Shown here: positions 17,068-25,402 of the stretch, piece after piece | Numbering within the stretch: the first letter of the stretch is position 1 | Layout: each line of letters starts with the position of its first letter | Origin: a bacterium | GTDB lineage: Bacteria > Armatimonadota > Zipacnadia > Zipacnadales > Zipacnadaceae | NCBI GenBank assembly: GCA_030602615.1 | Contig: JAUVZM010000016.1 | Coordinates: 1 to 43,674, forward strand | DNA length: 43,674 nucleotides | Reading direction: 5' to 3' | Position numbers and translations under genes: made by a program | The notes under the pieces: generated by a model | Databases searched by the model: none | Told to the model about the DNA's origin: nothing | What the model saw: the letters and a program-made list of their open reading frames with translations, nothing else

Positions 17068-19828
17068 GTCGGCTGCTGCGCTCGCGAACGACTGGCGGCT
17101 CTACCACCTGGCCGCCGGCTTGCTTGAATTCCGCCACAATCGTTGCCCCCGGCCCGTCCTTCCAAAACTCCTCGCGCTTGAAGGCACCTGAGAAATAGTC
17201 AGTGTCGAGAACGAGAGTATCCACGCGCCGCCTGCCGTCTACCCTCAGCAAAGCCTCGCGCAGAAACTGCGCGGGCCACGGCAGCTTGGTGTCTATTACC
17301 ACGGTGCCCGGCCCATACTTCTCCCGGCACTCTTGCGCCGTCTCCTTGCTCCAGGTGAAGACGACTGTCTTTGTCCCTGCCGGCATCTTAGGTGGGCCCC
17401 AGTGAAAGGGCTGGGCAGCAAGCAGGAAGGCCCGGGGCGTCTTGTAGATTACCGAGCATTCGGGTATTATCGTCACTTGCTGCCCGGATCCCAACCGAAC
17501 ACCTATCGCTTGCACCCAGTGCTGCCCATAACGGTAAACGTTCTTGCCGCGCTGTCCACCCAGCTCCTGCCAGTTGCCCTCCAGTCGCGCCACAGCCCCA
17601 AACACTGGCACAGTCAGATCGAGAGTTAGCACCAGATCACTCTGATCTTGGCGCGTTACCGTGATTCCCTTCCAGTCCATTTCCAGCCGCAGGCGCGCAT
17701 CGGCGACAGGAAGATTGTTGACACACATCCGTTCCCAGGGTATCGGCATCTGCGGTCGCAGGAAAATCCGCCCGCTGGCTGCATCTATCTCCATACCAGT
17801 CAGATAATACAGAATCGCTTCGGCGTTTATGCCACCTTCCCAGGGCCGGATGCGATGCTGGCCCCAGACTTCATCGCTGGGCCGATTATCCGGCTCGTTC
17901 ATCTCCGCAAATCCCCCCGATTTCTCGGCCGCGGCCAGTACACCATTCAGAGCAATCCTGGCTGCCGGATGCCCCATCGCCGCCACTGCATATAGCCCGT
18001 AGCCCGGAACCATTGTGACGTAAGGCTCGAATTCCGGAGTCATTCTGATCGTGCCATCCTCGCGCCACAAGTACTTGAGCGCCCCCAGAACATTCTGCCG
18101 CTGGCGGGCGGTATCTGAGGCATAGCCGATCCACAGTGGCCGCAGATTGATTGGCGCAAATGGGCTGGGCTGGACCTGGTCAGATAGATCGGACATCGCC
18201 GGAGCATAGTAGCCCCGGTCCTGCTGCCAGTAGTAGCTTTCCGTTGCCTGTCTGATTTTCTCGGCACGCCGCTGATAATCGGCAGCCTCCTCAGCCTTGC
18301 CCAGCTCATCAGCCATTTCGGCGAGTGCCTCGGCCGCTGCGACATATTCAAAAGCCGAGTCGGCCGACCGCGTCTCCAGGTTTACGTACAGCTCCACTTC
18401 TTTTCCTGCCTGGAAGAACTCATACCCCGGGAAGCGATACGTCTCATCGCCGTGGAAGGGCAGCAGACCACGCTCGTCAACGACCTGTCCCAACAGGCAG
18501 CGACGCAGCATCGGCCAGTGGTGGCGGATAAGCTCCAGGTCGCCGCTTTGCCGGTAATACCAATAGTGCTGTAAGATCACGAAGCTGGAGCTTTCCGCCG
18601 GCTCGACGGGAACCTGCGACCAGTTAATCTCCGGAATCTGTTCTACATCGAGGTCCAACGGCAAATTGTTACCGATCTTCCCAGCGACGGCACAGCCCCG
18701 GAAATGATACTCCAGGTGGCGGCGCACCGATTCAAAATCGCCGGCCGCACTCAAGTAGCGCACCGGCCCGTTACTGTCGCGAATCCAGGTATAGGTGTAT
18801 CCGTCCATCGGCGAGTAGCCACCGGCCTTGGCCTGCTGCACGGCGCACAGGTATTTGGAAATGGCCAGCAGCTCGCCGACCTCGGGCTGGTCAGGAGTCT
18901 CGACAGTTACTGTGCGCTCGTTGCAAGACCTCCAATACTCGTAGTTGTCATCCACCAGCGCAAAGCCCCGCCCGCGCACCAGGGCAAACAGGTCATCATC
19001 TTGAGCATCGGCTTCGCTGACCACAAAGTAGGCCAGCTTGGCCACGGTGTCACCCGGCTGGAAGGTCCCCAGTTCGCAGCGCAGCACCGGCGTGTTCTCA
19101 CCCATCAAACCCGGCTTAGTCTCCCTCGTCAGGCTGTCAGGCAGAGGGAGCTCCGGATGACCGATCTCTACTCGCGTCCGTGAGCCCAGGAACCCGCCCT
19201 CCATGACGCGATCCCCGCGCCGCACGCGAATGCCGTTGTCTGTCGGCTCGCCGTCCGTGGCGCCGAACGCCAGCGCGAGCGCTACCCCGCGCTGCGCCCG
19301 CTGACCCTCATTGCTTACAATCATAATCCGGCACAATATGGGCAACTGCGGCGGGGCGAAATCATAAGTGGTCAGGCGCAGCCCGTCGACGCTAAGCGAT
19401 TCGGTGTTGACGATCCCCCCCGGCTTGACCCAACGTACCCGCTGGGTGCTCCAGGCCACAACTTCCTTGCCAAGGTACACTAGAGGTACGATATCACCCA
19501 GGAAACTGCCCTTCTGATAGGTCGGCCCGATGACGTTCGTCAGTGTACCGAGCGGGTATACAGTACCTTCGTAGGCAAACACCTGGCCATTGCCGATAGG
19601 GAAGACGCCGAGGTCCGAGTAGCCCGGCCACTGCTCGCCGGTCAGGTCCACTTCCTGCTGCCAGTGCTCGAAGTATTCAGTCAGCCACGGACGCGTGCTG
19701 GTCAGTTCCGCTTCGGTCAGTGCGTACTGCTGACGGTTATGCCTGGCCGGACCACAGCCCGCAGCTAATATGGCTACTGCGGCTATCACTGCCAGAAGTG
19801 CGTTTTTGCTCATAGGATTGGTGCACAT
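17048..19828 (-). CDS. Lipoprotein with six-hairpin glycosidase domain
   Basis: Large exported protein (about 926 aa). The signal peptide ends in the lipobox LAAGC, so it should be lipid-anchored. Residues about 40-330 form a beta-rich N-terminal domain with WPGYSDLGVFPIGNGQVFAYEG, as in the super-sandwich domain of amylo-glucosidase and trehalase-type enzymes. The middle is an (alpha/alpha)6 toroid: GYSPMDGYTYTWIRDSNGPVRYL, ILQHYWYYRQSGDLELIRHHWPMLRR and RPWEGGINAEAILYYLTG. A C-terminal beta region and a short alpha/beta segment (TKTVVFTWS onward) follow. The likely job is hydrolysis of a glycan; the family (GH15/63/65-like) and substrate are not clear. ATG 19828 is chosen with GGGAG upstream; ATG 19813 is equally plausible and a TTG lies at 19852. 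It is downstream of the NAGPA gene by 65 nt. Confidence 0.8.
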   Translation of the reverse strand: MCTNPMSKNALLAVIAAVAILAAGCGPARHNRQQYALTEAELTSTRPWLTEYFEHWQQEVDLTGEQWPGYSDLGVFPIGNGQVFAYEGTVYPLGTLTNVIGPTYQKGSFLGDIVPLVYLGKEVVAWSTQRVRWVKPGGIVNTESLSVDGLRLTTYDFAPPQLPILCRIMIVSNEGQRAQRGVALALAFGATDGEPTDNGIRVRRGDRVMEGGFLGSRTRVEIGHPELPLPDSLTRETKPGLMGENTPVLRCELGTFQPGDTVAKLAYFVVSEADAQDDDLFALVRGRGFALVDDNYEYWRSCNERTVTVETPDQPEVGELLAISKYLCAVQQAKAGGYSPMDGYTYTWIRDSNGPVRYLSAAGDFESVRRHLEYHFRGCAVAGKIGNNLPLDLDVEQIPEINWSQVPVEPAESSSFVILQHYWYYRQSGDLELIRHHWPMLRRCLLGQVVDERGLLPFHGDETYRFPGYEFFQAGKEVELYVNLETRSADSAFEYVAAAEALAEMADELGKAEEAADYQRRAEKIRQATESYYWQQDRGYYAPAMSDLSDQVQPSPFAPINLRPLWIGYASDTARQRQNVLGALKYLWREDGTIRMTPEFEPYVTMVPGYGLYAVAAMGHPAARIALNGVLAAAEKSGGFAEMNEPDNRPSDEVWGQHRIRPWEGGINAEAILYYLTGMEIDAASGRIFLRPQMPIPWERMCVNNLPVADARLRLEMDWKGITVTRQDQSDLVLTLDLTVPVFGAVARLEGNWQELGGQRGKNVYRYGQHWVQAIGVRLGSGQQVTIIPECSVIYKTPRAFLLAAQPFHWGPPKMPAGTKTVVFTWSKETAQECREKYGPGTVVIDTKLPWPAQFLREALLRVDGRRRVDTLVLDTDYFSGAFKREEFWKDGPGATIVAEFKQAGGQVVEPPVVRERSSRLKGLAR

Positions 19829-19893
19829 CTTTGGGTTTTGTCTCCCTGCCAATAACTACTGACGGCGCTTCACCTGTGTGTGGTAGCAACCAT

Positions 19894-21726
19894 CTAATCC
19901 CGGGCCTCACGCGGCATAACCAGCAGCGCATTTGAGACAGCTCGCAGGTAGTCGTCGCGTGGGTGGTTGATCACCTGGTCGCGCTGGACGACGGTAGTAG
20001 AGCCGCCGCCATCAAGATTCATCGCATCCCGTGCTCCGAGTTTGACCAGGATCTGAGCAAGCTCAGCGAGCGTTACACCGCCGCCTGGCTCGTCAGGAGG
20101 TGTCTCAACTGCAACAAGCATAAGCAGGCCATCCTGGGTGATGGCAACCGCCGAGCGTGAGGTGGCCCCGCCGCTCACATCTCTGCCGAATACCTCCGGT
20201 GAGGCCGTGACATGAGGGCGGCCATCTTTGACCAGGCGCGGCCCCCCGCCGAGGGCATAGGCGAGCTTCTTCCACTCGGGATTGGTCTGCAGTCGCGTCC
20301 AGACCCCCTCACCCTCGTGGACCTTCTCAAGAAGCGAAGCATATCGGCCCGATCCCGAGATCACATATCCTCCAGGAGGAATCTCCACCGGCTGGGCCTG
20401 GGTGCGCTTGGCCACAACTACTGCCTCACCCGAGACTACCAGGCGCGTACATTGGGCATAGGGCGAGAGGACCTCGCCCCACCGTGGTGTGTATATCACC
20501 AGCCGGTACGACTCATCATGCCCCCGGTTTATCCCGTCCAACTCAAGGTAGCCGTGGTCTCCAAAATAGAGTCGCCCCTCAAATGACACCCGGTCCATAA
20601 GCAACTCGCCATCGGCAGTAATGCCCAGGGCAGTGCGATTCAGTATGGGATGCTTGATCCACTCACCATCGATAATCAGCAGACCCAGCGGCGGCCCCTG
20701 CCCAGCAAAGAAGCCTCCATTCAGCGCAGCAACGGCCCCACGCTGGCGGGCAATGTGCAACACCGACCGGCGGGAATGCACCGTCTGTCCGGCCAGTGTC
20801 GGGCGGACCTCCAGGCCTTCCCGACCCGGGTCAACCTTGAGAACATACACATCAAGTGGCCCTCGCGGCGTGGAGAAATGCCGCAGGTGCCAGCGCCCCG
20901 CGCTGGGCTTCACTGGTGGTAGCGGCTTTATCGGAATGGGTTCAGGCGACGGCTTGTGCAGATCAATGACAATTCGCGGCGGATCTGGTAGAGCAAAGCT
21001 GTTCAACTCATGCCAGCCGGCCGCCGCGACGACCAGCCGAGTAAATCCGTCTGGAGTTGTTGACTGGGCGATGCGGGAGACAAGCGGATTATCAAAGGTT
21101 AGCAGCCGCAGCCGGCCCCCCTCGGCGCGCTTGGAGGCGGGGCGGGGAACCTCAATGATGACCCCGTCACCGCCAGTTGACCACCGGTAGCCGGTAGGAT
21201 GACTGAGGTCAATCACCACCCGGGTCCTATCGGGATGCTCACCCAAACGGACATCCTCGACCTCTGCCCCGGGCAGATTCAGCTTTACCGTAGGCTTGCT
21301 GTCTTGTACCGGAGTAACAGCGAAGTCTATGTCAAAGGCGCGAGCCAGCGGTGCCAGTGGAATTAGCAGTTCACCGTCGGTCCGCTGCGGAGCAGGCCCT
21401 TCGAAAGCAGTCTCGCCGACTTGATATCGGCTCTGCCCCACGGTGACCCGTAGCGAGTTGTCATACGCACTCAGTCGGTAGGAATCTGGTGACTCGAACT
21501 GTTCTACAGCAATTCCCAGATTTCGGTGAATGAAAGCAGTCGGCAGATAGACAGTCTTTCCATCCCACCGCGCCGGGGGTATGCACGAGAACTGCCGCGA
21601 ATTGATGGTGATTGAAGTAATTGGCGAAGAGGGCACGTCGGCGCAGACATCAGCGGACGCGCTGAGGCTGATGAGAGCTATGATGACAGCAGTGAAGAAG
21701 TAGGGCTTGTGAGAATAGCTATTCAT
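19894..21726 (-). CDS. Exported AMIN-domain phosphodiester glycosidase (NAGPA family)
   Basis: Secreted protein of 610 aa. A signal peptide (YFFTAVIIALISLSASADVCA) follows the ATG at 21726; the frame runs on upstream, but into the neighbouring gene with no signal-like sequence. Next comes a domain like the copper-amine-oxidase N-terminal repeat (about 35-130). Two AMIN-type beta domains follow (VEDVRLGEHPDRTRVVIDLS and a later copy ending PRIVIDLHKP), which in other proteins bind cell wall or septal material. The C-terminal half is the NAGPA domain (PF09992): AALNGGFF, ALGGGPRLVKDG and MNLDGGGSTTVV. That domain cleaves phosphodiester-linked sugars, and in bacteria is thought to act on wall or exopolysaccharide glycans. 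Position in a minus-strand run of three genes suggests joint envelope function. Confidence 0.88.
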   Translation of the reverse strand: MNSYSHKPYFFTAVIIALISLSASADVCADVPSSPITSITINSRQFSCIPPARWDGKTVYLPTAFIHRNLGIAVEQFESPDSYRLSAYDNSLRVTVGQSRYQVGETAFEGPAPQRTDGELLIPLAPLARAFDIDFAVTPVQDSKPTVKLNLPGAEVEDVRLGEHPDRTRVVIDLSHPTGYRWSTGGDGVIIEVPRPASKRAEGGRLRLLTFDNPLVSRIAQSTTPDGFTRLVVAAAGWHELNSFALPDPPRIVIDLHKPSPEPIPIKPLPPVKPSAGRWHLRHFSTPRGPLDVYVLKVDPGREGLEVRPTLAGQTVHSRRSVLHIARQRGAVAALNGGFFAGQGPPLGLLIIDGEWIKHPILNRTALGITADGELLMDRVSFEGRLYFGDHGYLELDGINRGHDESYRLVIYTPRWGEVLSPYAQCTRLVVSGEAVVVAKRTQAQPVEIPPGGYVISGSGRYASLLEKVHEGEGVWTRLQTNPEWKKLAYALGGGPRLVKDGRPHVTASPEVFGRDVSGGATSRSAVAITQDGLLMLVAVETPPDEPGGGVTLAELAQILVKLGARDAMNLDGGGSTTVVQRDQVINHPRDDYLRAVSNALLVMPREARD

Positions 21727-21769
21727 TCGCTGCTTCAATGTCAACTGTGAAGTTGGTTGCAAAAGAATC

Positions 21770-22402
21770 CTAATCTTGCTCACGGCAGTGGCGCAGATAC
21801 TCCAGACCCACCACCGTCGCCGAGACGCTACAATACGTGGCAATACGATCAATGATGCGATTGACCTGCTGGTTGTGCAACTCTTCGTCACCGGGAGCTT
21901 CCTCGCGGGCCGCCTGCTCGACCTCGTACGTCTTGGCGAGTGCCTTCGCCATCAGTCGCGCCAGATCGGTGCCCCTGGCTCGCGCCCGGCTGCCGATGAA
22001 GACTTCCACGACATCTTCTAGTCCCTGGCGCCACACCTCGCGCGCGTCCTTTTGGACTGTCCTGGCCTGCGCCTTGGCCACTGCCTTTTCCTCGCCAGTA
22101 GCTTCGCGCTTCTTGGTCCGCTCCCAGCTTGCCATGGTCGTGCCGGAAATAACTCGGATATCCAGGCGACGGCCAGCAACCTGCTCCAGCAGGTCCTGGA
22201 GCTGCGCCTTATTCTGGCCGGTCCCGACATAGCTGGCATGCTGCATATCAGCCGGTTCCAGGCCCACAATCACTGTATCCGCGTCCACTACCAGAGGGGT
22301 GACCGCATCCACCGCGTCCCATAGTCGTGGATTCAGATCGCCTTTGTGGAGCAACTGCGTCATTTCTTCCCACAATTGCTGCGCGTCCAGGTCTTCTACC
22401 AT
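21770..22402 (-). CDS. Conserved hypothetical protein, possible DnaA N-terminal-like domain
   Basis: Protein of 210 aa, not firmly recognised. Residues 1-80 (LWEEMTQLLHKGDLNPRLWDAV...ADTVIVGLEPADMQHASYVGTGQNKAQLQDLLEQVAGRRLDIRVIS) have the order and spacing of the DnaA N-terminal domain: a helix with LW, a strand with D-T-[VL]-x-[VI], then a helix and a final V-R-V strand. Residues 90-140 are highly charged and helical, rich in Lys, Arg, Ala and Glu. The last third is helical and Glu/His-rich. There is no AAA+ or DNA-binding domain. A good GGGAGG (22416-22411) precedes the ATG by 8 nt, supporting a real gene. It lies 43 nt upstream of the NAGPA gene and divergent from pyk. A structural-adaptor or regulator role is only a guess. 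Confidence 0.7.
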   Translation of the reverse strand: MVEDLDAQQLWEEMTQLLHKGDLNPRLWDAVDAVTPLVVDADTVIVGLEPADMQHASYVGTGQNKAQLQDLLEQVAGRRLDIRVISGTTMASWERTKKREATGEEKAVAKAQARTVQKDAREVWRQGLEDVVEVFIGSRARARGTDLARLMAKALAKTYEVEQAAREEAPGDEELHNQQVNRIIDRIATYCSVSATVVGLEYLRHCREQD

Positions 22403-22445
22403 TGGCTCGACCTCCCGGCTCCGGTCACGCTCACTCCCGCCGACA

Positions 22446-22474
22446 TTGACAGAGCTGACTGACTTTTGTACTAT
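22446..22474 (+). promoter_or_regulatory. Sigma-70 promoter for the pyk operon
   Basis: Perfect TTGACA (22446-22451), a 17-nt spacer and TACTAT (22469-22474). The leader to the pyk ATG would be about 66 nt. Confidence 0.68.
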
Positions 22475-22547
22475 CGCATTGTTACCGCTACCTATTCACC
22501 GGATTATAACACAAGGGCAGGGCGGTGTAAACGCCGGGGGCTAGTAT

Positions 22548-23990
22548 ATGCTTGTTTTAGGGAAACAGAACCGTACCAAGATTGTGGCAACAGTGGGCCC
22601 AGCCTCGTGCAGCGAAGCGACGCTGCGCGGCATCTTTGAAGAGGGCGCCGACGCTGTGCGCCTGAACTTCTCACACGGCAGCCACAGCGACCACCACGGC
22701 TATATCCGCACGGTGCGCTCGGTTGCTGCCAAGTGCAATGCGCATATCGCTATCATTGCTGACCTGCAGGGGCCGAAGATCCGCACTGGCCCGCTCGAGG
22801 GCGGCGAGGCGGTGGAGTTGATCAACGGTCAGGAGCTGGTGATCACCACAGAGCATATCCCCGGCACCAGCCAGCGCATCAGCACTACCTACGGGGCACT
22901 GCCCTCTGATGTAGATAAGGGCGACCGGATTTTTCTGGATGATGGCGCCCTGGAACTACAAGTTACACAGACTACCGACACGGAAGTGTGTTGTCAGATT
23001 GTCATCGGCGGCACTCTGGGCGAACACAAGGGGATAAACCTGCCGGGCGTGAGCATCAGTGCTCCTGCGCTGACCGACAAGGACCACGATGACCTGCGCT
23101 TCGCCCTCGAAAATGAAGTTGACTACGTGGCGCTCAGCTTCGTGCGCAGCGCTCAGGACATCCGCGAACTGAAAGCGCTTATCCGCGACGCAGGTGCCGA
23201 GGTGCCGGTCATCGCCAAGCTGGAGAAGCCCGAGGCAATCGAGGAACTCGAGCAGATAGTCACCATTGCCGATGTCATTATGGTCGCCCGCGGCGACCTG
23301 GGCGTGGAGCTGCCTCCTGAAGAGGTGCCCATACTGCAGAAGCAGATAATCAACCTCTGCTCACGGATGCGCAAGCCAGTTATCACGGCGACCCAGATGC
23401 TCGACTCAATGCGCATAAACCCTCGTCCCACCCGCGCGGAAACCTCGGACGTAGCCAATGCCATCCTTGACGGCACCGACGCAGTGATGCTTTCGGGCGA
23501 GACCGCCATTGGCAGCTATCCGGTTGAGTCGGTGGCAATGATGCGTCGCATTGCCGCCTTTGCTGAACAGCAGCAGCTTTCCGGGCAACACCTACGCACC
23601 GAGACTGCCGCAATTTCTGAATTCGTGGATTTCGCCGATGCTCTCAGCCGGGGGGCAGCTCGCATCGCCGAGCGTGTCAAAGCCGAAGCCATAATCGCCT
23701 TTACGCAATCTGGCTCTACCGCTCGCCTGGCCTCCAAGTGCCGTCCACGCTGCCCCATTATCGCCGCCACTCCCCTGGAATCAACTGCCCGACGCTGTGC
23801 CCTGTACTGGGGCGTGCAATCCATAATAATCGAGCCGGCGGACAACACCGATGAGATGATAGTGGGAGTTGAGCAGCGGATGCGAGAACTGGGGATAGTC
23901 GAGTCCGGCGACGTGATGATTATCACAGCGGGCACCCCCATCGGCGCTCCCGGCACCACCAATATGATGAAGCTTCAGGTAGTCAGCTAG
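22548..23990 (+). CDS. pyk: Pyruvate kinase
   Basis: Transfers phosphate from phosphoenolpyruvate to ADP, the last step of glycolysis. Full length (480 aa). Seen: RTKIVATVGPAS at the N-terminus, VRLNFSHGSHSDH (substrate and K+ site), IADLQGPKIRTG, DYVALSFVRSAQDI, VIAKLEKPEAIE with the catalytic Lys, IMVARGDLGVELPPEEVP (Mg ligands), KPVITATQMLDSM and SGETAIGSYPVE. The C-terminal allosteric domain, GAARIAERVKAEAIIAFTQSGSTARLASKCRP, is present; there is no extra PEP-utiliser domain. It leads a run of four genes (pyk, DUF366, queE and a dehydratase-like gene) with gaps of 10, 57 and 13 nt. The grouping with queE is metabolically unexpected. Confidence 0.97.
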   Translation: MLVLGKQNRTKIVATVGPASCSEATLRGIFEEGADAVRLNFSHGSHSDHHGYIRTVRSVAAKCNAHIAIIADLQGPKIRTGPLEGGEAVELINGQELVITTEHIPGTSQRISTTYGALPSDVDKGDRIFLDDGALELQVTQTTDTEVCCQIVIGGTLGEHKGINLPGVSISAPALTDKDHDDLRFALENEVDYVALSFVRSAQDIRELKALIRDAGAEVPVIAKLEKPEAIEELEQIVTIADVIMVARGDLGVELPPEEVPILQKQIINLCSRMRKPVITATQMLDSMRINPRPTRAETSDVANAILDGTDAVMLSGETAIGSYPVESVAMMRRIAAFAEQQQLSGQHLRTETAAISEFVDFADALSRGAARIAERVKAEAIIAFTQSGSTARLASKCRPRCPIIAATPLESTARRCALYWGVQSIIIEPADNTDEMIVGVEQRMRELGIVESGDVMIITAGTPIGAPGTTNMMKLQVVS

Positions 23991-24000
23991 GAATCTCGCG

Positions 24001-24555
24001 ATGCAATGGCGCTGGTTGTCACAGGAAATTCCCTATACCGGTCGCGAATTGCGCTCGGGGTGGATCGCCGATACCGCAGCGATAGAGGGCGACGCCCTGG
24101 TGGCCTTTGTCGGGCCGTGCGAAGTGCCGCTGGAGCATATGGTGGATATGGCGGACGTCCGGCGGGGCGTGCCCATCCAGGCCGCCCGGATGCTGCACTT
24201 CTTAGCCGAACACTCTGACACTGACCTTGCCCGTACCGTGCTGCGTCAGCGCCTGCTGGTTTGCCGGGCCGCCGAGATACTCAACCAGACAAGCGCCCAG
24301 CAGGTATGGCGCGACGGCGACGATCTGTTTGTAGGTGAGCGGAAGCTTTCGGTATCCATCGCCACTGCCTCGCCGCTCTCTACCCTGATTCACCTGGGCC
24401 TGAATATTGACCCAAGCGGCGCACCCGTACCAGCGATTGGTCTGGACGAACTGGACGTACCCGTGGCAGAGGTAGCCAATCAGATTATGGCAGCCTATGT
24501 CGAGGAGATGCAGTCCTGCCAGACCGCACACAATAAGGTTCGCCGGGTACCGTAA
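24001..24555 (+). CDS. DUF366 family protein
   Basis: Protein of 184 aa matching the DUF366 family (PF04017), found in archaea and scattered bacteria, with no proven function. Recognisable: the N-terminal IPYTGRELRSGWI, DALVAFVGPCEVPLEHMVDMADV, ARMLHFLAEH, LARTVLRQRLLVCRAAEIL, DDLFVGERKLSVSIATASPLSTLIHLGLNI and a final acidic helix. The pattern GERKLSVSIAT...LIHLGLNI resembles the lipoate/biotin ligase fold, which may be a real structural link; I cannot test it. It begins 10 nt after the pyk stop and is followed by queE. There is no obvious ribosome-binding site, so translation may be coupled to pyk. Confidence 0.8.
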   Translation: MQWRWLSQEIPYTGRELRSGWIADTAAIEGDALVAFVGPCEVPLEHMVDMADVRRGVPIQAARMLHFLAEHSDTDLARTVLRQRLLVCRAAEILNQTSAQQVWRDGDDLFVGERKLSVSIATASPLSTLIHLGLNIDPSGAPVPAIGLDELDVPVAEVANQIMAAYVEEMQSCQTAHNKVRRVP

Positions 24556-24612
24556 CTGATAAGCGCGACTTGCCCGCAGCACAGGGTCATAGCCTTCCAC
24601 AGGACATCACAA

Positions 24613-25389
24613 TTGCCTGAGACTCCGGAACTGCAACTCACTGCTCCGATTTGCGAGGTTTTCACCTCCGCCCAGGGCGAAGGGCTGTTGGTGGGAGTGC
24701 GGCAGGTGTTTGTGCGCTTGCGCGGGTGCAATCTGCACTGCTGCTACTGCGACACCCCGCGGGCCCGTGCTACCGATGGCCCCTGCAGTATCGAAGATGA
24801 TCCGGGCAGCGGCCGCTTTACCCAGCGAGGCAATCTCATATCCGTGGGTCAACTGCTGCAAATCATTGACAGCCAAATTCAGGCCGATGACGGTATTCAG
24901 CACTCCATCGCGCTGACCGGCGGTGAGCCGCTGCTTTATCCTGAGTACCTGCATGTGCTGGCAGCGGGTCTGCAGCAGCGCGGCCAGCGGATATACCTGG
25001 AGACAGCCGGCCATCTGCCCGAGGCGCTGGCGAAGGTGCTTCCGGCCGTTGACTACATAGCTATGGACTGGAAGCTGCCCTCTACATTGGACAAACCACT
25101 GGATACCTCCCAGCAAACACGGTTCCTGCACCTGGCGCAGCAGCGGGAGTGCGTCATTAAGATGCCAGTAACTGATAACATCAGCGAAGAGGAAGTCCAT
25201 CAGGCGCTGCGTGCCATCAGCGAAGTGACCAGGGCAGTTCCGCTGGTGCTCCAGCCGGTCACGCTCGGCGTGGGGGAATGCCGGCCACCCGACGCTCAAA
25301 CGCTGCTGCAGTGGCAAGCGGTTGCCAGTGAATTCGTCAATGACGTGCGCATTATCCCGCAATGCCACCCCCTCATCGGAATGCGGTAG
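24613..25389 (+). CDS. queE: 7-carboxy-7-deazaguanine synthase (radical SAM)
   Basis: Radical SAM enzyme that makes 7-carboxy-7-deazaguanine from 6-carboxytetrahydropterin, for queuosine or other deazapurines. Seen: CEVFTSAQGEGLLVGVRQVFVRLRGCNLHCCYCDT. The cluster motif is C39-x3-C43-x2-C46, preceded by the typical E-x-F-x-S-x-Q-G-E-G. Also present are ALTGGEPLLYP (SAM binding) and IYLETAGHLPEAL. At 258 aa it is of the longer QueE type. The start is TTG 24613, judged from homology; the ribosome-binding site is poor. The partners queD, queC and queF are not in the window, so they must be elsewhere. It lies between DUF366 and the dehydratase-like gene in one direction. Confidence 0.92.
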   Translation: MPETPELQLTAPICEVFTSAQGEGLLVGVRQVFVRLRGCNLHCCYCDTPRARATDGPCSIEDDPGSGRFTQRGNLISVGQLLQIIDSQIQADDGIQHSIALTGGEPLLYPEYLHVLAAGLQQRGQRIYLETAGHLPEALAKVLPAVDYIAMDWKLPSTLDKPLDTSQQTRFLHLAQQRECVIKMPVTDNISEEEVHQALRAISEVTRAVPLVLQPVTLGVGECRPPDAQTLLQWQAVASEFVNDVRIIPQCHPLIGMR

Positions 25390-25402
25390 GCAGGAAGTGC
25401 TT

